Assembly (NCBI GenBank): GCA_014218235.1
Contig: JACBKR010001245.1
Location: forward strand, 620,001-684,000
From: Colocasia esculenta
Taxonomy: Eukaryota > Streptophyta > Magnoliopsida > Alismatales > Araceae
Direction: 5' to 3'
DNA length: 64,000 nt
Shown: positions 48,339 to 58,995 of the stretch, in pieces
How positions within the stretch are numbered: the first letter of the stretch is position 1
Layout: every line of letters begins with the position of its first letter
Program-made: the position numbers and the translations under genes
The notes under the pieces: model-generated
The model's database searches: none
What the model was told of the DNA's origin: nothing
What the model saw: only the letters and a program-made list of their open reading frames with translations

Positions 48339-48461
48339 ATGGCCTCGGCGAACGAATTCGAACTGCGGTGGGTTCGGACTCGCCGGCGCAACATTCCCAA
48401 GCGGGGAAGCGTTCTGAAGAGGGTCCTCCGGCTGATCTTCCTCGTCCTCACAGGCAAGTGA
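48339..48461 (+). CDS. Micro-peptide gene 5 of the PKRG-V-L family (40 aa)
   Basis: A 40-residue peptide: MASANEFELRWVRTRRRN, core IPKRGSVLKRVLRLIFLV, tail LTGK. The frame is also open upstream to an ATG at 48189 (90 residues). I prefer 48339 because its context (GACATGGCC) and the resulting length match gene 4, and because the upstream part has no counterpart there. The 3' flank contains TTGAGGGGTTCATGCATGCA at 48581-48600, matching the region after gene 2 (3562-3583). This links the two subgroups beyond the coding core. The conserved promoter block is separated from the gene by the 467-bp MITE, so expression may differ from gene 4. Confidence 0.75.
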   Translation: MASANEFELRWVRTRRRNIPKRGSVLKRVLRLIFLVLTGK

Positions 48462-50240
48462 GCTCCCGATCGACACCGCTGGAATTGAGCTAGCTAATTA
48501 ATTACACCCAGTTAAGTGTACATACACGCTGGGCTTTGTGAATAGCCAGCCAATGCCTGAACTAATTAGCTAGTTAGTGCTTGAGGGGTTCATGCATGCA
48601 GTGATATCTGGCACCGTGGAGGGACGTCCAGAATTATTAACCATATTGTTGAAGTGAATTGGCTTGTTGTGGCTGCGTTTCTTTTTAAGTTCTGTGCATT
48701 ATTTACTCACCAGCTTTGGCGAAGAAGGGTTTGGTAACACACTCTTTTGACACATATATTTGACATGCATCATTAATTATATGGCATAAATTTTAAAGTG
48801 TTATATAATATTTTAAAATTTATGTCATGTGAATGCTATCAAATATATATATGTGTTATTAATGGTATCATTAAACTATTTTCCAACCAATATTGGATGG
48901 GCTAGCTTTGATCTCATCTCAGGCGTAAAGTGTTGGTTCCGTCCCTACCTTCTGCTCCAGGTTTCTGCTCCCTACCCCCGGTTGGCGTGGCAGTCAAAAC
49001 CGGCCAGTCGACAGCCATCCCCAAGCCTGAAGGAGGAGGAGCACCCATGAATGGTGCTCGATCTACCTTCGCCGACCGTCGATCCCATAGCTCCACCAAC
49101 GGTGCTCCGGCGCCAATCCTGATCCCTGCTCGCTATTTCACCGGCTAGCTCTCTCCCGGCAGCCACCCTAGCCTGCTGCCCACTGCGACCTCCGCACGTC
49201 GCCCCCTACAGTCTAGGGCCTGCTGATCTGCTGTTTATTGTGAGATCCTCAGGTCCATTCGAATCGCTCCATCAACCGGTGCCGTTATGTAGCTTCTGCC
49301 TGAAGAGAGTACATGTCTCAGAAACATCTCACATCTTTATGGGTAAATCCAATTAGGGTTCGAAGGGAATGCTCGTCGGCCATCTAAGAGCATGCATGCC
49401 CTCATATGAACTCTTCTTCTCAACATTAACTTTATTCTATTACACTGGAATGTTGTTGTCGCCTTATATGTACGCATGGGAAATCTGCAGAGTTGTAAAA
49501 GAGATATTGGGGAAGGGAACTAAAATTTAGCAAATTAACAGCCTAAAGAGGAAATTAACTTCCCCTCCCCAAACCAATTTACCCATAAAAAAAACATAAA
49601 AGTAGAGTTTAATATGAACTCCAAAACTGTATTTAAAAAAAAAGAAAAAGAAAAAATATGCGTGCAGTGTCGAGCCATGAAAAAAGGATCGGATTAATGC
49701 AATTTCTTATCCGTACGTGAGAAATTCTAAAACAAAAAATGAAAAAAAGATATTGATTCTATTTTTCAGGTGATGGCCATTCAGGGGTTCCTTATTAAGA
49801 GATGACAAAACCAACCACCGCCGAAGAAAGATCCCCATTTGGTTAATGTCATCCCTTCTGAAGGAGAAACCTGATCAACAAAAGTTTTTTGGACAGAAAA
49901 AGACTTCACACATTTAAAGACAAACTGATACATAAGATGACAACTCTCAACAAGATGCTGGAGAGCACAAACAGAGATATATTTGTAGATGACATCTAAG
50001 GAGGGTCTAAGAAAATTTAGAAGAAGGAAACACCTTATCCACCAAAAAAGGATCAGCCACAACATAACATTGATAGCAATCGAACGACACCAGACTAAGC
50101 TTTCAAAATCTTGTTGGCGCCTTCACAGATGGAGTAATTCTCTGCATATCATTTTTGCATTAGCAACGGTAAGACAACTTGGATGAAGCATACACATGAG
50201 TGAAGTGCTGATGATCCTCGAGACACAAGTTGCACCGACC
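48462..50240. other. Gene 5 downstream flank, no further gene
   Basis: Part of segmental duplication B. At 49780-50235 the minus strand has a frame (94 codons at 49781) and a cysteine-containing stretch near 50215 that could be a decayed LINE or other retroelement, but no motif is decisive. Confidence 0.45.
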
Positions 50241-50245
50241 CTAAA

Positions 50246-53093
50246 TGGAACTCCCCGACACAGAATATCAGAGCGGGCTACAACTAATTATGTAGTATAG
50301 AGCGTAAAATAGACATTAAATCATCGCAAAATTTGGAATAATACCAATTGAACTAAGTTTATTGATAATTCCACCATTCTCTATTACAATCATCAATTCA
50401 GAGCCAAAACTATGGGTTCAGAGTACTTTATTCAAATAAAACAAACAAACAAACTAATACCAATGTAACTGGATGACAACACATCGGGTCACTCCAGTAT
50501 CTGCTCGTCCCCATCCTCATGCATGTGGTATTCACCATCAGATTCACCTGAAAACACATATAACAAATAGCGCAGGATGAGTGATAACGCCCAGTAGGAC
50601 TTAATATCTCGAAAGCATGTATGCTTTAAGTGATTAATATCTTGTATAGCAAGATAACTAGAGAGAACGATCAAGTATAGTCAAGAGAGTAATGGCACAT
50701 GATAGCAAGAGAACAATAGTACTTTTCAAAAAGAATCTAACACATCTACCATGTTAAAAGAATAGTCATATCACGAGATAGCACGTCGTCACGATAATAC
50801 GATAAAACACTAGTCAATATAACACTTTGATTATCTTTAGATTATCAAGATAACTAGCACTTGAGTGTAATACCAAACACTATGGTCAATAAACTCTCAT
50901 GGGCACTAGCACTTTCGGGCGCACCTCCTAGGACCAGACCGAGCCCTTTATAATGTTGTCTGACATTGTTCATATTTTTATCTTTAGAAAATCAGTCAAA
51001 TGGTTATAGAGTACCAAGTAATACATGAGATAGTAGAAGAAATAGACAAGGGTATAGAGAGAACTTGAATAGACGAGAGGAATGAGATAGTAGATGAGAA
51101 CAAGGGTCATGTTTGTAAAGCAACGATAAAACGATGATAGTAACGATTGCTCAACACACATATTTGGTGCTAGGAGTCTGATGGAATTCAATAACTGCCC
51201 ACTGGCTGTGCTACAAACACAGTCCAGAGCGGGTCCGACGTGATCTCAATGTAAGAGAGAGAAATTTAAGGATGTTGGATCATGTTGATCCCTAGGGGTA
51301 TCATGGGTATTGAGGGTACAACCTGCTCATCGGAAATGTACGTCTGCTAAAGCCAAGAAGTCTTACGGAGGCCTTGACAAGGATTACCTAGTTCAGTCAG
51401 GAGTACTCCCTACAGAGAGTCCATCCAAGTCAAGAAAGTGTGTATAGAAAATATTTTCTCGTCGTGCCTTGAGTGCTCGAAGGCAGAGAAGCTTCGATAA
51501 CGGTATCAAATCAAGCGAATAAAACAAAAATAAGTCTATTTAAAGTAATAGGGAATTTAATATGAAATATTTGCACTTAATTACCAGATATATTATGGAG
51601 TATCTTAATGTCATTGCAAGTCATGTTGGATGATTTCTAGTGTGTGCATGTGATAGAGAAATCATGGATATGAGAGGATCAAGTGTATGGCTTTAATTAG
51701 ACATTTCATGTCCATGATTAACTATTCTCTTTTACTGCATTTTTAGTCTTAACAGGATGCATAGATACTGTATCAAGACAAGAACATGAGAAATCTAGGG
51801 CTTTAGTGCAAAAGACATGAACGTGATGTACCCTAACACGACGGGGTCAGTCATGTCGCGACAGGGTCTTTGAAGGAATGCGACGGGCTCCCTGGGACAT
51901 ACAGGATGAACGCGACGCAGGACCCTGTCGCTTTAAGAACACGACGGGTTACCTTGTCGCGACCCTGTTGAGAACGCGGCTTATCGGGCCGTCATGTTCT
52001 AAGGGTTCATGCCTGAGCCCAGAAAGGGAATCATGTCTCTTTGGATTGTGGTCCAATCCTCCAAGGACTTGACACATGTGCATTTAAAAATTGAAATCAA
52101 ATCGGATGCTTGATGAAAAATCATGAAATTAGTTTTGAACGAAACTTACAAAAGTATAGATAGTAAAAAGTAATTGGATCTTTAACATGGTATCAACATG
52201 CTATGAACAGGTTACTTCACGATGAACCCAAATATGACACAGTGGACATGGTTTAATAAATTCGTACAACATACATGATAGAATTTGGGGAAAATGGTAT
52301 CAATAGATTCAGGACATCGAGTACAATCTATAGTAAAAATCTCACACCACGAGATAAAGTGTAGACATAGATTGAAAGGGAACATGAAGGGTCAGATACA
52401 TGTTCTTAACAGAACTTCAAACATGAAATTGACAAGATATACTCAATAGAAATTGGGGGGGCTTTTGTTGCTGGGATCATGCACTATCTAGGGTCGAGTT
52501 TAATTAACTTTTGCTTGAGAGATTGCCTACATTTGAGTGCTTTAAGATTCTAGGGTATGAACACGAAGAAGCTCCCTTCTAAGTTAACCTCCTTCTTCAC
52601 GAATTCCTCATCCAATAGCCTCCTTCCCACATCAAGAGATCTCAAATGAGCATAATTAGGGTCGGTCAGGGACGAGATTGAGGTGTTTTTATATGTTTAG
52701 AGTTGAAGAGTCACTCTAAAACTCTAACTCTTCCCCCAAGTCCAAATTTTCTATATTTATCTAGTATTTTCCTAGTATCTATCCCTCTATTTGACTTAGG
52801 GTGGGCTCTAATCCCGTGGCTAGTAAGTTGGGATAGTGTTAGGAGTCTATTTTAGATATATATGAGTCATATTAGTGACTTATTTGACTCTTTTTCATTT
52901 ATTAATAATTTAGTTACGAATGTTGGTCTATTTATCTCTAATCCATCATTGGACTCTTACTTTTGACCCAATAACTCATGTATGAACCATTAATGAAGAC
53001 CCATCACTTGTTTTTTTGCTTAATGGATTTTAACTTATACACATTTTTTGCATTTTAAATTCTTATATTTATTTAAATTAGCGGGTTGCTACA
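50246..53093 (-). mobile_element. Solo LTR, 2.85 kb, same class as LTR B
   Basis: On the minus strand it starts TGTAGCAACCCGCTAATTT (53093) and ends at 50246. It is flanked by a perfect 5-bp duplication CTAAA (50241-50245 and 53094-53098). It aligns in reverse with LTRs A and B, for example TTACGGAGGCCTTGACAAGG at about 51363 and AAGCATG..CTTTAAGTGATTAA at about 50612. No internal domain. ORFs within are accidental. Confidence 0.85.
51838..51990. repeat. CG-rich palindrome cluster of the solo LTR
   Basis: Repeated ACGACGGG / CCTGTCGC and GTCGCGAC motifs occupy the position equivalent to the island at 25100-25365. Confidence 0.7.
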
Positions 53094-53098
53094 CTAAA

Positions 53099-54090
53099 CC
53101 CCCGAATAAGGGTCTTCCAAAGTTAAAATTTTTGGATCAGTTGGATCTGAAGATAGCACCTACAATGGCAACATAAGTTTGAGAAAATAAGCACAAGATA
53201 AGACTTCCACCAAGAACCATGGTAATAGCTATAGACTCGACTCACACGAAACCAAACTTGAGCACAAAATACTAGCTAGAAACCAATTACTCTCTATTTA
53301 TCACCGGAGAACATATCCTTCCCCAAGCGAAGACGAAATCTAAGGAAGAAACTTTACTTGGAAACAAAAAACCTCAAGAAAGAGGTGACGGAAGACAGGG
53401 GAGGGGGAGAGAGACCGTGTAGAAGGCACCCCCGGCCTCCTCTCCCAACCGGAGCCGAAAAAGGAGGGCGGCCGTCCCTAATAATTTTTCAAATTTAAAA
53501 ATAAAATAAAATAAAGATTCCACCACATAAAATTGTGACAAATTAACAACGAAATAAATATATCCCAAAATGTTTTTGATGTTAACTAGCAATAGACGTA
53601 ATTTCGTCGTTGATCACTAACTATATATTTTTGTTATAAATAAAATACAATCATTTGTTTATTTCTAGAAACACATAATCATTATGAAAAGATGACTAAA
53701 GTACAACAAAAGTCAAATGGTGTTTGAAACAATTAATAATATCAAATTGACTAAGATGCAAAAAGGAATTTAAGATAATCATTACCAAATTGACATTAAA
53801 AAAAGGTATAAAAAAAAAGCATCAACAGGATCTTTTCCACATAAAATAAAAATCCAAGATAAGGCAATTCAACTTACGGTGCATTAAGTTGAGTTCATGA
53901 GCATTAGGGCTCTAAAATAAAGAAGAGTATTTTCACAACATTATAAGATACAAGTGCACACAAAAAAACTCTATTTACTAAAAGGTGATAAAAGTAAATA
54001 ACATAATGTGTCAAAAAGAAAAGAAGTGAAAAAAAAACATACTTGCTAGCAGTCCGAGAACCCATAACTAACAGAACACCCAAAACCCAA
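53099..54090. other. Intergenic stretch, no gene recognised
   Basis: A mixed stretch with a GC-rich patch at 53390-53480. No protein motif or transposon end was identified. Confidence 0.5.
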
Positions 54091-54094
54091 AATA

Positions 54095-54460
54095 CATGAA
54101 TGCAGGGTCGACCCATGAAGACCATGGGGTCGACCCCATTACACCATATTTTTTTTTGAGGTCGACCTCAGTTGAAACATGAGGTCGACCCCACTTCCCA
54201 GAACCAAAATAGAAGAATGCAAAGTCGACCCATGAAGAACCATGGGGTCGACCCCATTACACCTGAAGACTTATTTTTTTCTGAGGTCGACCTCCGTTGA
54301 AACATGAGGTCGACCCCACTTCCCAGAACCAAAATACATGAATGCAAGGTCAACCCATGAAAAACCATGGGGTCGACCCCATTACACCCTGAAGACCTAT
54401 TTTCTTCTGAGGTCGACCTCAATTGAAATATAAGGTCAACCCACTTACCAAAGTAGAAAT
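54095..54460. repeat. Three tandem ~120-bp units rich in GTCGAC palindromes
   Basis: Units begin near 54098, 54215 and 54340 (ATGCAGGGTCGACCC and variants). Each carries a set of nested palindromes: GGGTCGACCC, GGGGTCGACCCC and GAGGTCGACCTC. The third unit has lost some sites (GGTCAACCC). Confidence 0.9.
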
Positions 54461-54790
54461 TTGGGCATAATAAATGATGTATAAAAATGATCATTAGTAA
54501 GAAAAGAAATGTAAAATATAAACATATACCATAGATGTATTCCTCACAATACATGCAGAAACCAAAAGCAAAAGAATTTTTTTACCCAAAGAAGCTACGA
54601 ACTGTTCTCATACCTAATCTAATTGTTCTTAGTCTGGTTTTTGTCTTTGGATCAGCTGCAGTAGAGTTATTGTAGATAAATGCCAGGTACGACGTAAAAA
54701 TACTATAAGTGTTACTGAAAATGACATTTTTGCAGGATATAAATCATTTAGATAAGAATTTGTACAGAAAATTATAGTGATGAGGATAAC

Positions 54791-55066
54791 CTTTCTCCCT
54801 TTACAGCAAGTACGTCTGCCATTAGATCACTATCACCAGCTAAAAGTTTAGTTGTTGAGTGCATCACAATGTCTGCAATGGCGAATGGGAGGTGAATACC
54901 ATTGTTCAACCAATAAGAGCACAGTTTTTCATTATCTACAAGCACTGAAGACGCAACGTGTGGTATATACCTACACCAAGTTCCAATGGTCTTGACAACA
55001 CTAGAGACATAATACTATTATCCACCACGACAATAGCACAGTGAGCATGAAAAATCTTTGAAATTT
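54791..55066 (-). pseudogene. Two-exon fragment of cystathionine beta-lyase
   Basis: On the minus strand, exon 1 (55066-54971) encodes ISKIFHAHCAIVVVDNSIMS then LVLSRPLELGV. After a 98-bp GT-AG intron (54970-54873), exon 2 (54872-54791) encodes DIVMHSTTKLLAGDSDLMAD then VLAVKGE. Joined, the frame is continuous. It matches the PLP-binding region of plant cystathionine beta-lyase (methionine synthesis, plastid), including the VDNS aspartate loop and the lysine of the HSxTK motif. A donor-like GTTATCC follows exon 2. Neither flanking exon was found, so this is a fragment of a much longer gene (usually over 400 residues), either captured by a transposon or left by deletion. Substitutions at usually conserved sites (A to V in LGAD, H to D in AGHSD) fit decay. 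Confidence 0.8.
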
Positions 55067-56230
55067 CTAGAATAGACAACAACAGCATAATGCATAAAGT
55101 AGCTTGCTTACCTACAAGAAATGGCATAGTTTACGCGGCATAAGAAATGGCATATTCTTATTCTTTACACCACCTTTTAGAGAAATATAGAGCTAAGAAA
55201 TTCCAGTCGACTATTCCATATATCATGAAGTGCAGAAAAATATACATGTAAGACATAAAAAATCCACATAAATAATATACATTCTTATGCATCACAATAC
55301 CACCCAGATTTATAACCATACAATAGAGTACAGCTTGATACCCATCCAAGAATTCTTTGCACAACACTTATTCTTAAACCTCATTACATTATCTCTTTCC
55401 TTAGATGTTACCAGAAACCTTGTCAATCATCCTGAAAAGTCAACCAAGTCAAGATTTAATTAAAAAGATAAAGATGTAGTTGAAAGGATAAAAACCAGCT
55501 CAAAACAACAATATTTATCAGTTATACATGTGCCCTTCCATGTCCTATCTCCTCACCCAGCAATGAAAATTTTATTTATCTCCAAAGACATTTACAAGGA
55601 GTGGCCATTCCTTATGTTCTAGTTTTAGAAGAAATAGAAAAAATATATAAGCTAGAAAGTACATCAGTCAGAGACACGAGGACATCAATTTTGATGATCT
55701 ATTTAATTGGTTTGAGTATAATACATAAAGAGAGTGTTTGATTAATACTTGAAACAGTGTGAAGTGTATAAGAAATAAAACTCAATTAGGATTCTGAAAC
55801 CAAAAATGGGAATCCCTTCTCTTGTAGTGGAAACAAAAAGAGGGGAAAAAATCAGCCTAGGATTATTTTAATTTCCTCATAATTCTGACGACGAATTCGG
55901 ATCGATCAGAAGGTTTAATTACTTCACTCCAACTACTCGAGTTGTACTCCATTAAACTTAGTTTGGATCTGAGAATAATCTAAAAAGAGTACACTGAGAT
56001 GGAGGTAATGAAGAGTACAAATAAAGTAGCTAGACAAAGTGAAAAAGAAGGTCCCAGTCGGCAATCCATCCCTTCTCACAGAGAAATCTACAACGAGTTA
56101 GAGTACGTTCCTAGATGTGTAAACCTCAACTGCGTGTCCTGTCCATACCCTTAAATGAGGATTATAGTACTGAAAGGAGAAGGTGTTGAGGTCATGTACG
56201 TTGTCCATTCCTAATCCACTTGCCCTTTGT
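55067..56230. other. Intergenic stretch beside the lyase fragment, no gene recognised
   Basis: AT-rich. Searched by eye on the minus strand for upstream lyase exons without success. Short frames at 55158-55367 have no motif. Confidence 0.5.
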
Positions 56231-56410
56231 TTTTCGAGAAAGATTTAGTGTATTTTTTTATTACACTTAAGTGTAATATGACTAGGCACTAAGCTCATGT
56301 AATATCTCTCACATGAGGAGTGATAAAGTGACAACTCAATTATTGGGTGCCACATGAATTTAGTATCTAGTCAGTGCAATATGAAAGTGCACTAAACCTT
56401 TCTCTTGTTT
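56231..56410. mobile_element. Palindromic MITE of the TTTAGTGCACTT family
   Basis: The arms GAGAAAGATTTAGTGTATTT and (reverse complement of right) GAGAAAGGTTTAGTGCACTT pair. The inner arms pair with GACTAGGCACTAA / TTTAGTATCTAGTC. Confidence 0.7.
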
Positions 56411-56859
56411 TCCTCACAACCCATCAATCCACCTCCGAGACGGCTTTCCATCCTCATATATATGCATCTGTTGCGGCTTGCGCCCGTCCAACGTGGAGAT
56501 TCAGGTTTCGTTTGATTACATGTAAAAAAAATTTCAAGCGAAATTTTTTTAAAAAAATAAAAAATAAAATTATCTATTTGATTCTCATGTAAATATTTTT
56601 CATGAAAAGATTTTTTGATATTTGTTTTTAGTAAAATATTTTCTGAAAAATTATAATCACACTCATGAAAATCTTATATGAAAGAGAAATTCAGAAAAAT
56701 GATTTACATAGTCTTATCAAAGATGTCGAAATCTATAATTTTAGGTAAAAAAATTTTATAGATTAACTTTTCAGTGGTACCAAATAAATTGTTGTATGAA
56801 ATTTTTTCTAAAAATCTCTTCGGACGTTAATTTTTATATTGAAACAAACAGATTGTAAC

Positions 56860-57502
56860 TATCTTGGAGACTTAGAAGTGATAGAAAGGAGCCAATCACT
56901 AATAATGTTTTTAACAGAACCATTGCCGTCACTAATAAGGTTTTTAGCGACGTCTATGAAGCCGTCTTTAATATTGCAATTGGCGACGGCGAGCTCGTTG
57001 TCGCCAATAATGTTATTCAGGACAGCTAATAGCCGTCACTAATAAGATTTTTAACGACGGCTTTAAAGCTGTCTCTAATAACGCTATTAGCGATTGCTTC
57101 ATCGTTGTCGCCAATAATTTTATTCAAGACGGCGCCTTAGCCGTCACTATTAATGTTTTTAAAGACGGCGTTCTAGCCGTTTCTAATAATTCTATTGGCG
57201 ACGGCTATTTGTTCGTCTTCAATAATACTATTGGCGACGATGTTTTGTCTGTCTCTAATAATATTACCGAAGGCGGCTTGATCTCCATCGCTAATGTACG
57301 TTTTTGAGACGGCTTTAACGCTGTCGCTAATAACGTTATTGGCGATGGATGTACCTTAGCCGTCTCCAATACTATTGGCGACGGGCTTATTAGGGACGGG
57401 CTAGCGACGGCCTTGTAGCCGTCTTCAATAATCATTAGGGACGGCATTTTGAATATTAGCGACGGCTGTCAGCCGTCCCCAATAACCTCTTTTTTTGTAG
57501 TG
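56860..57502. mobile_element. CACTA element: one terminus with subterminal array
   Basis: The right end is CCTCTTTTTTTGTAGTG, the reverse complement of a canonical CACTACAAAAAAAGAGG terminus. About 600 bases of degenerate TTAGCGACGGC / GCCGTCTCTAATAA units in both orientations precede it. The partner terminus is not in view, so the element is truncated or its left end has decayed. The minus-strand frame at 57205-57447 is just the repeat. Confidence 0.8.
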
Positions 57503-58599
57503 GAGGTGCACTAATTATATATGACCAGTAGCAATTCCATTAATCCAAGGAACCAGCTGCATGCCGTAATCCTCATTACCAGCATCAAACAAGTACACTC
57601 TCTTCACGGAGGGTGTTCACGCCAACTTAATTGCCTTCCTGTATTAATATTTAATTATTCCTGGGCTCCTACCTTTAATTAATTATTTGCGGGCTTAATT
57701 AGATCCGTTCTTTTGAAAGAACACTAGCTTGCCATCTGTGGAGGGGTTGAGATGACTGGGAGAAGTCGGTGAGAGCAGAGAGAGAGACATAAGATAATTA
57801 ATTCAGATCTCTTTTAAAATTTTGAAGACAGAATTGCTCTTTTCCACAAAAATCTATTGGTGAGTCAACTCAAGTGATCTTAATTTGTTCCAGACACAAA
57901 AGGGCCATGTTCAGTGGCTCTTACAGAGTTGACGAGACGATGTGGAAAAAGATCAGGAGACCATTAGCTTTGCCCATGAGTAGTTCCTCTCAAGTTTAAC
58001 TTTTTTGAAGTAGCTAGAATCGTGCGAGTGGCCGTCGAGCTGGACTCAGTGGAAGTGTGAATACTCTGACTGGATCGATGGAGTCAATCAACAAGAACAA
58101 TCCTCATATATATATATACTAAGATGGGTTTCATCACCTGTCAGGTAAGGGCATTAATTCGAGATGCTGCTCCCTGTCTCCACTTCAAGGGCAACCCCAC
58201 CCCCCCCCCCACCCCCTCCGGTGTGCGGCGGCAAGCGCTTCTCAGACACAAAAGACACAAAAAGGTCATGCAGGTTTTGGCTTTTACAGAGTTGACGAGA
58301 GGGTTGACCGGAGGGATGAATGGAATCGTCGCAAGCAGTAGCTCCCCGATCGACCTCACGGTCATTGGTGGATCTCGAGCATCTAAGACCCCATGAGATT
58401 TTTTTAAATTTTATTCGAAATTTTAATTTTTTATTAAATTGATTTGATTAAAAAATTAAAAAACAACTTTATTAAATTAATAAAATAATCTCACTAAATA
58501 AAATTTTATTTAGTCTACCGCTGCTCACGATGCCCACCCCGTGCAGTACTCCCGCTCGTTATCGCATCTGCCGGTCACAGCTGCGGGTTGCCATAGCCC

Positions 58600-58600
<1 letters not shown>
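57503..58600. other. Upstream region of peptide gene 7, no other gene
   Basis: It contains an internal duplication (CAGACACAAAAG ... TTACAGAGTTGACGAGA at about 57892-57945 and 58244-58300), a C-run at 58199, and AT-rich DNA at 58400-58500. The frame at 58124-58396 has no motif. Confidence 0.5.

Positions 58601-58658
<58 letters not shown>
58601..58658. repeat. (CT)n microsatellite directly before peptide gene 7
   Basis: About 56 bases of CT repeats end one base before the ATG at 58659; the leader of this copy is thus largely CT repeat. Confidence 0.95.
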
Positions 58659-58660
<2 letters not shown>

Positions 58661-58995
58661 GCCAGAGGCCGCCGATATGACTTCTGCAAGGGAACATGAT
58701 TGCCGGAGCCAGAACAAGCGCTCCGTGCCGAAGCGTGGATCGAGACGTCCTGAGGAGGGTCCTCTCCTCTGCGATCAATCGGCTCATCTTATTCCTCCGC
58801 TGCCGCCGGCACTGTGACCCCGCCGTCCCCCGGAGAGAAGGCCAGTATCCCCGGCCTTTTCAGGGTCCCCTATATATATCCACGGCGCTAACTGCATGTG
58901 ATCTAAACGGACGTACGATCACGTACGTGAAGTACCTTAGATGTTGTAGCACTGCTCAATGTTCATTAGTTGAATCGGTCGACATATATATATAG
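58659..58995 (+). pseudogene. Micro-peptide gene 7 of the PKRG-V-L family, frameshifted
   Basis: From 58659 (or a second ATG at 58677) the frame encodes MTSAREHDCRSQNKR and then SVPKRGS. It then reads an unrelated Pro-rich tail to a stop at 58817. The family continuation DVLRRVLSSAINRLILFLR is present in the +1 frame from 58744, which stays open to 58995. A small indel between the PKRG and VLRRVL codons explains this. Whether it is a dead gene or a sequence/assembly error cannot be told here. The N-terminal part and motif spacing otherwise fit the family. Confidence 0.65.

Larger units (their letters stand above)
47638..49850 (+). repeat. Segmental duplication block B (partner 17738-20400)
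   Basis: It carries the promoter block, gene 5 and downstream blocks in the same order as block A; see that entry for the matched positions. It is interrupted at 47689-48155 by a MITE that block A lacks. Confidence 0.7.

Noticed and set aside
54095..54460. GTCGAC tandem units as a CRISPR-like array
   Set aside because: Units are contiguous without unique spacers, the sequence is from a plant nuclear genome, and the palindromes are inside the unit.
57205..57447. Minus-strand 80-codon ORF with internal peptide repeats
   Set aside because: It is the CACTA subterminal repeat array read in one frame.
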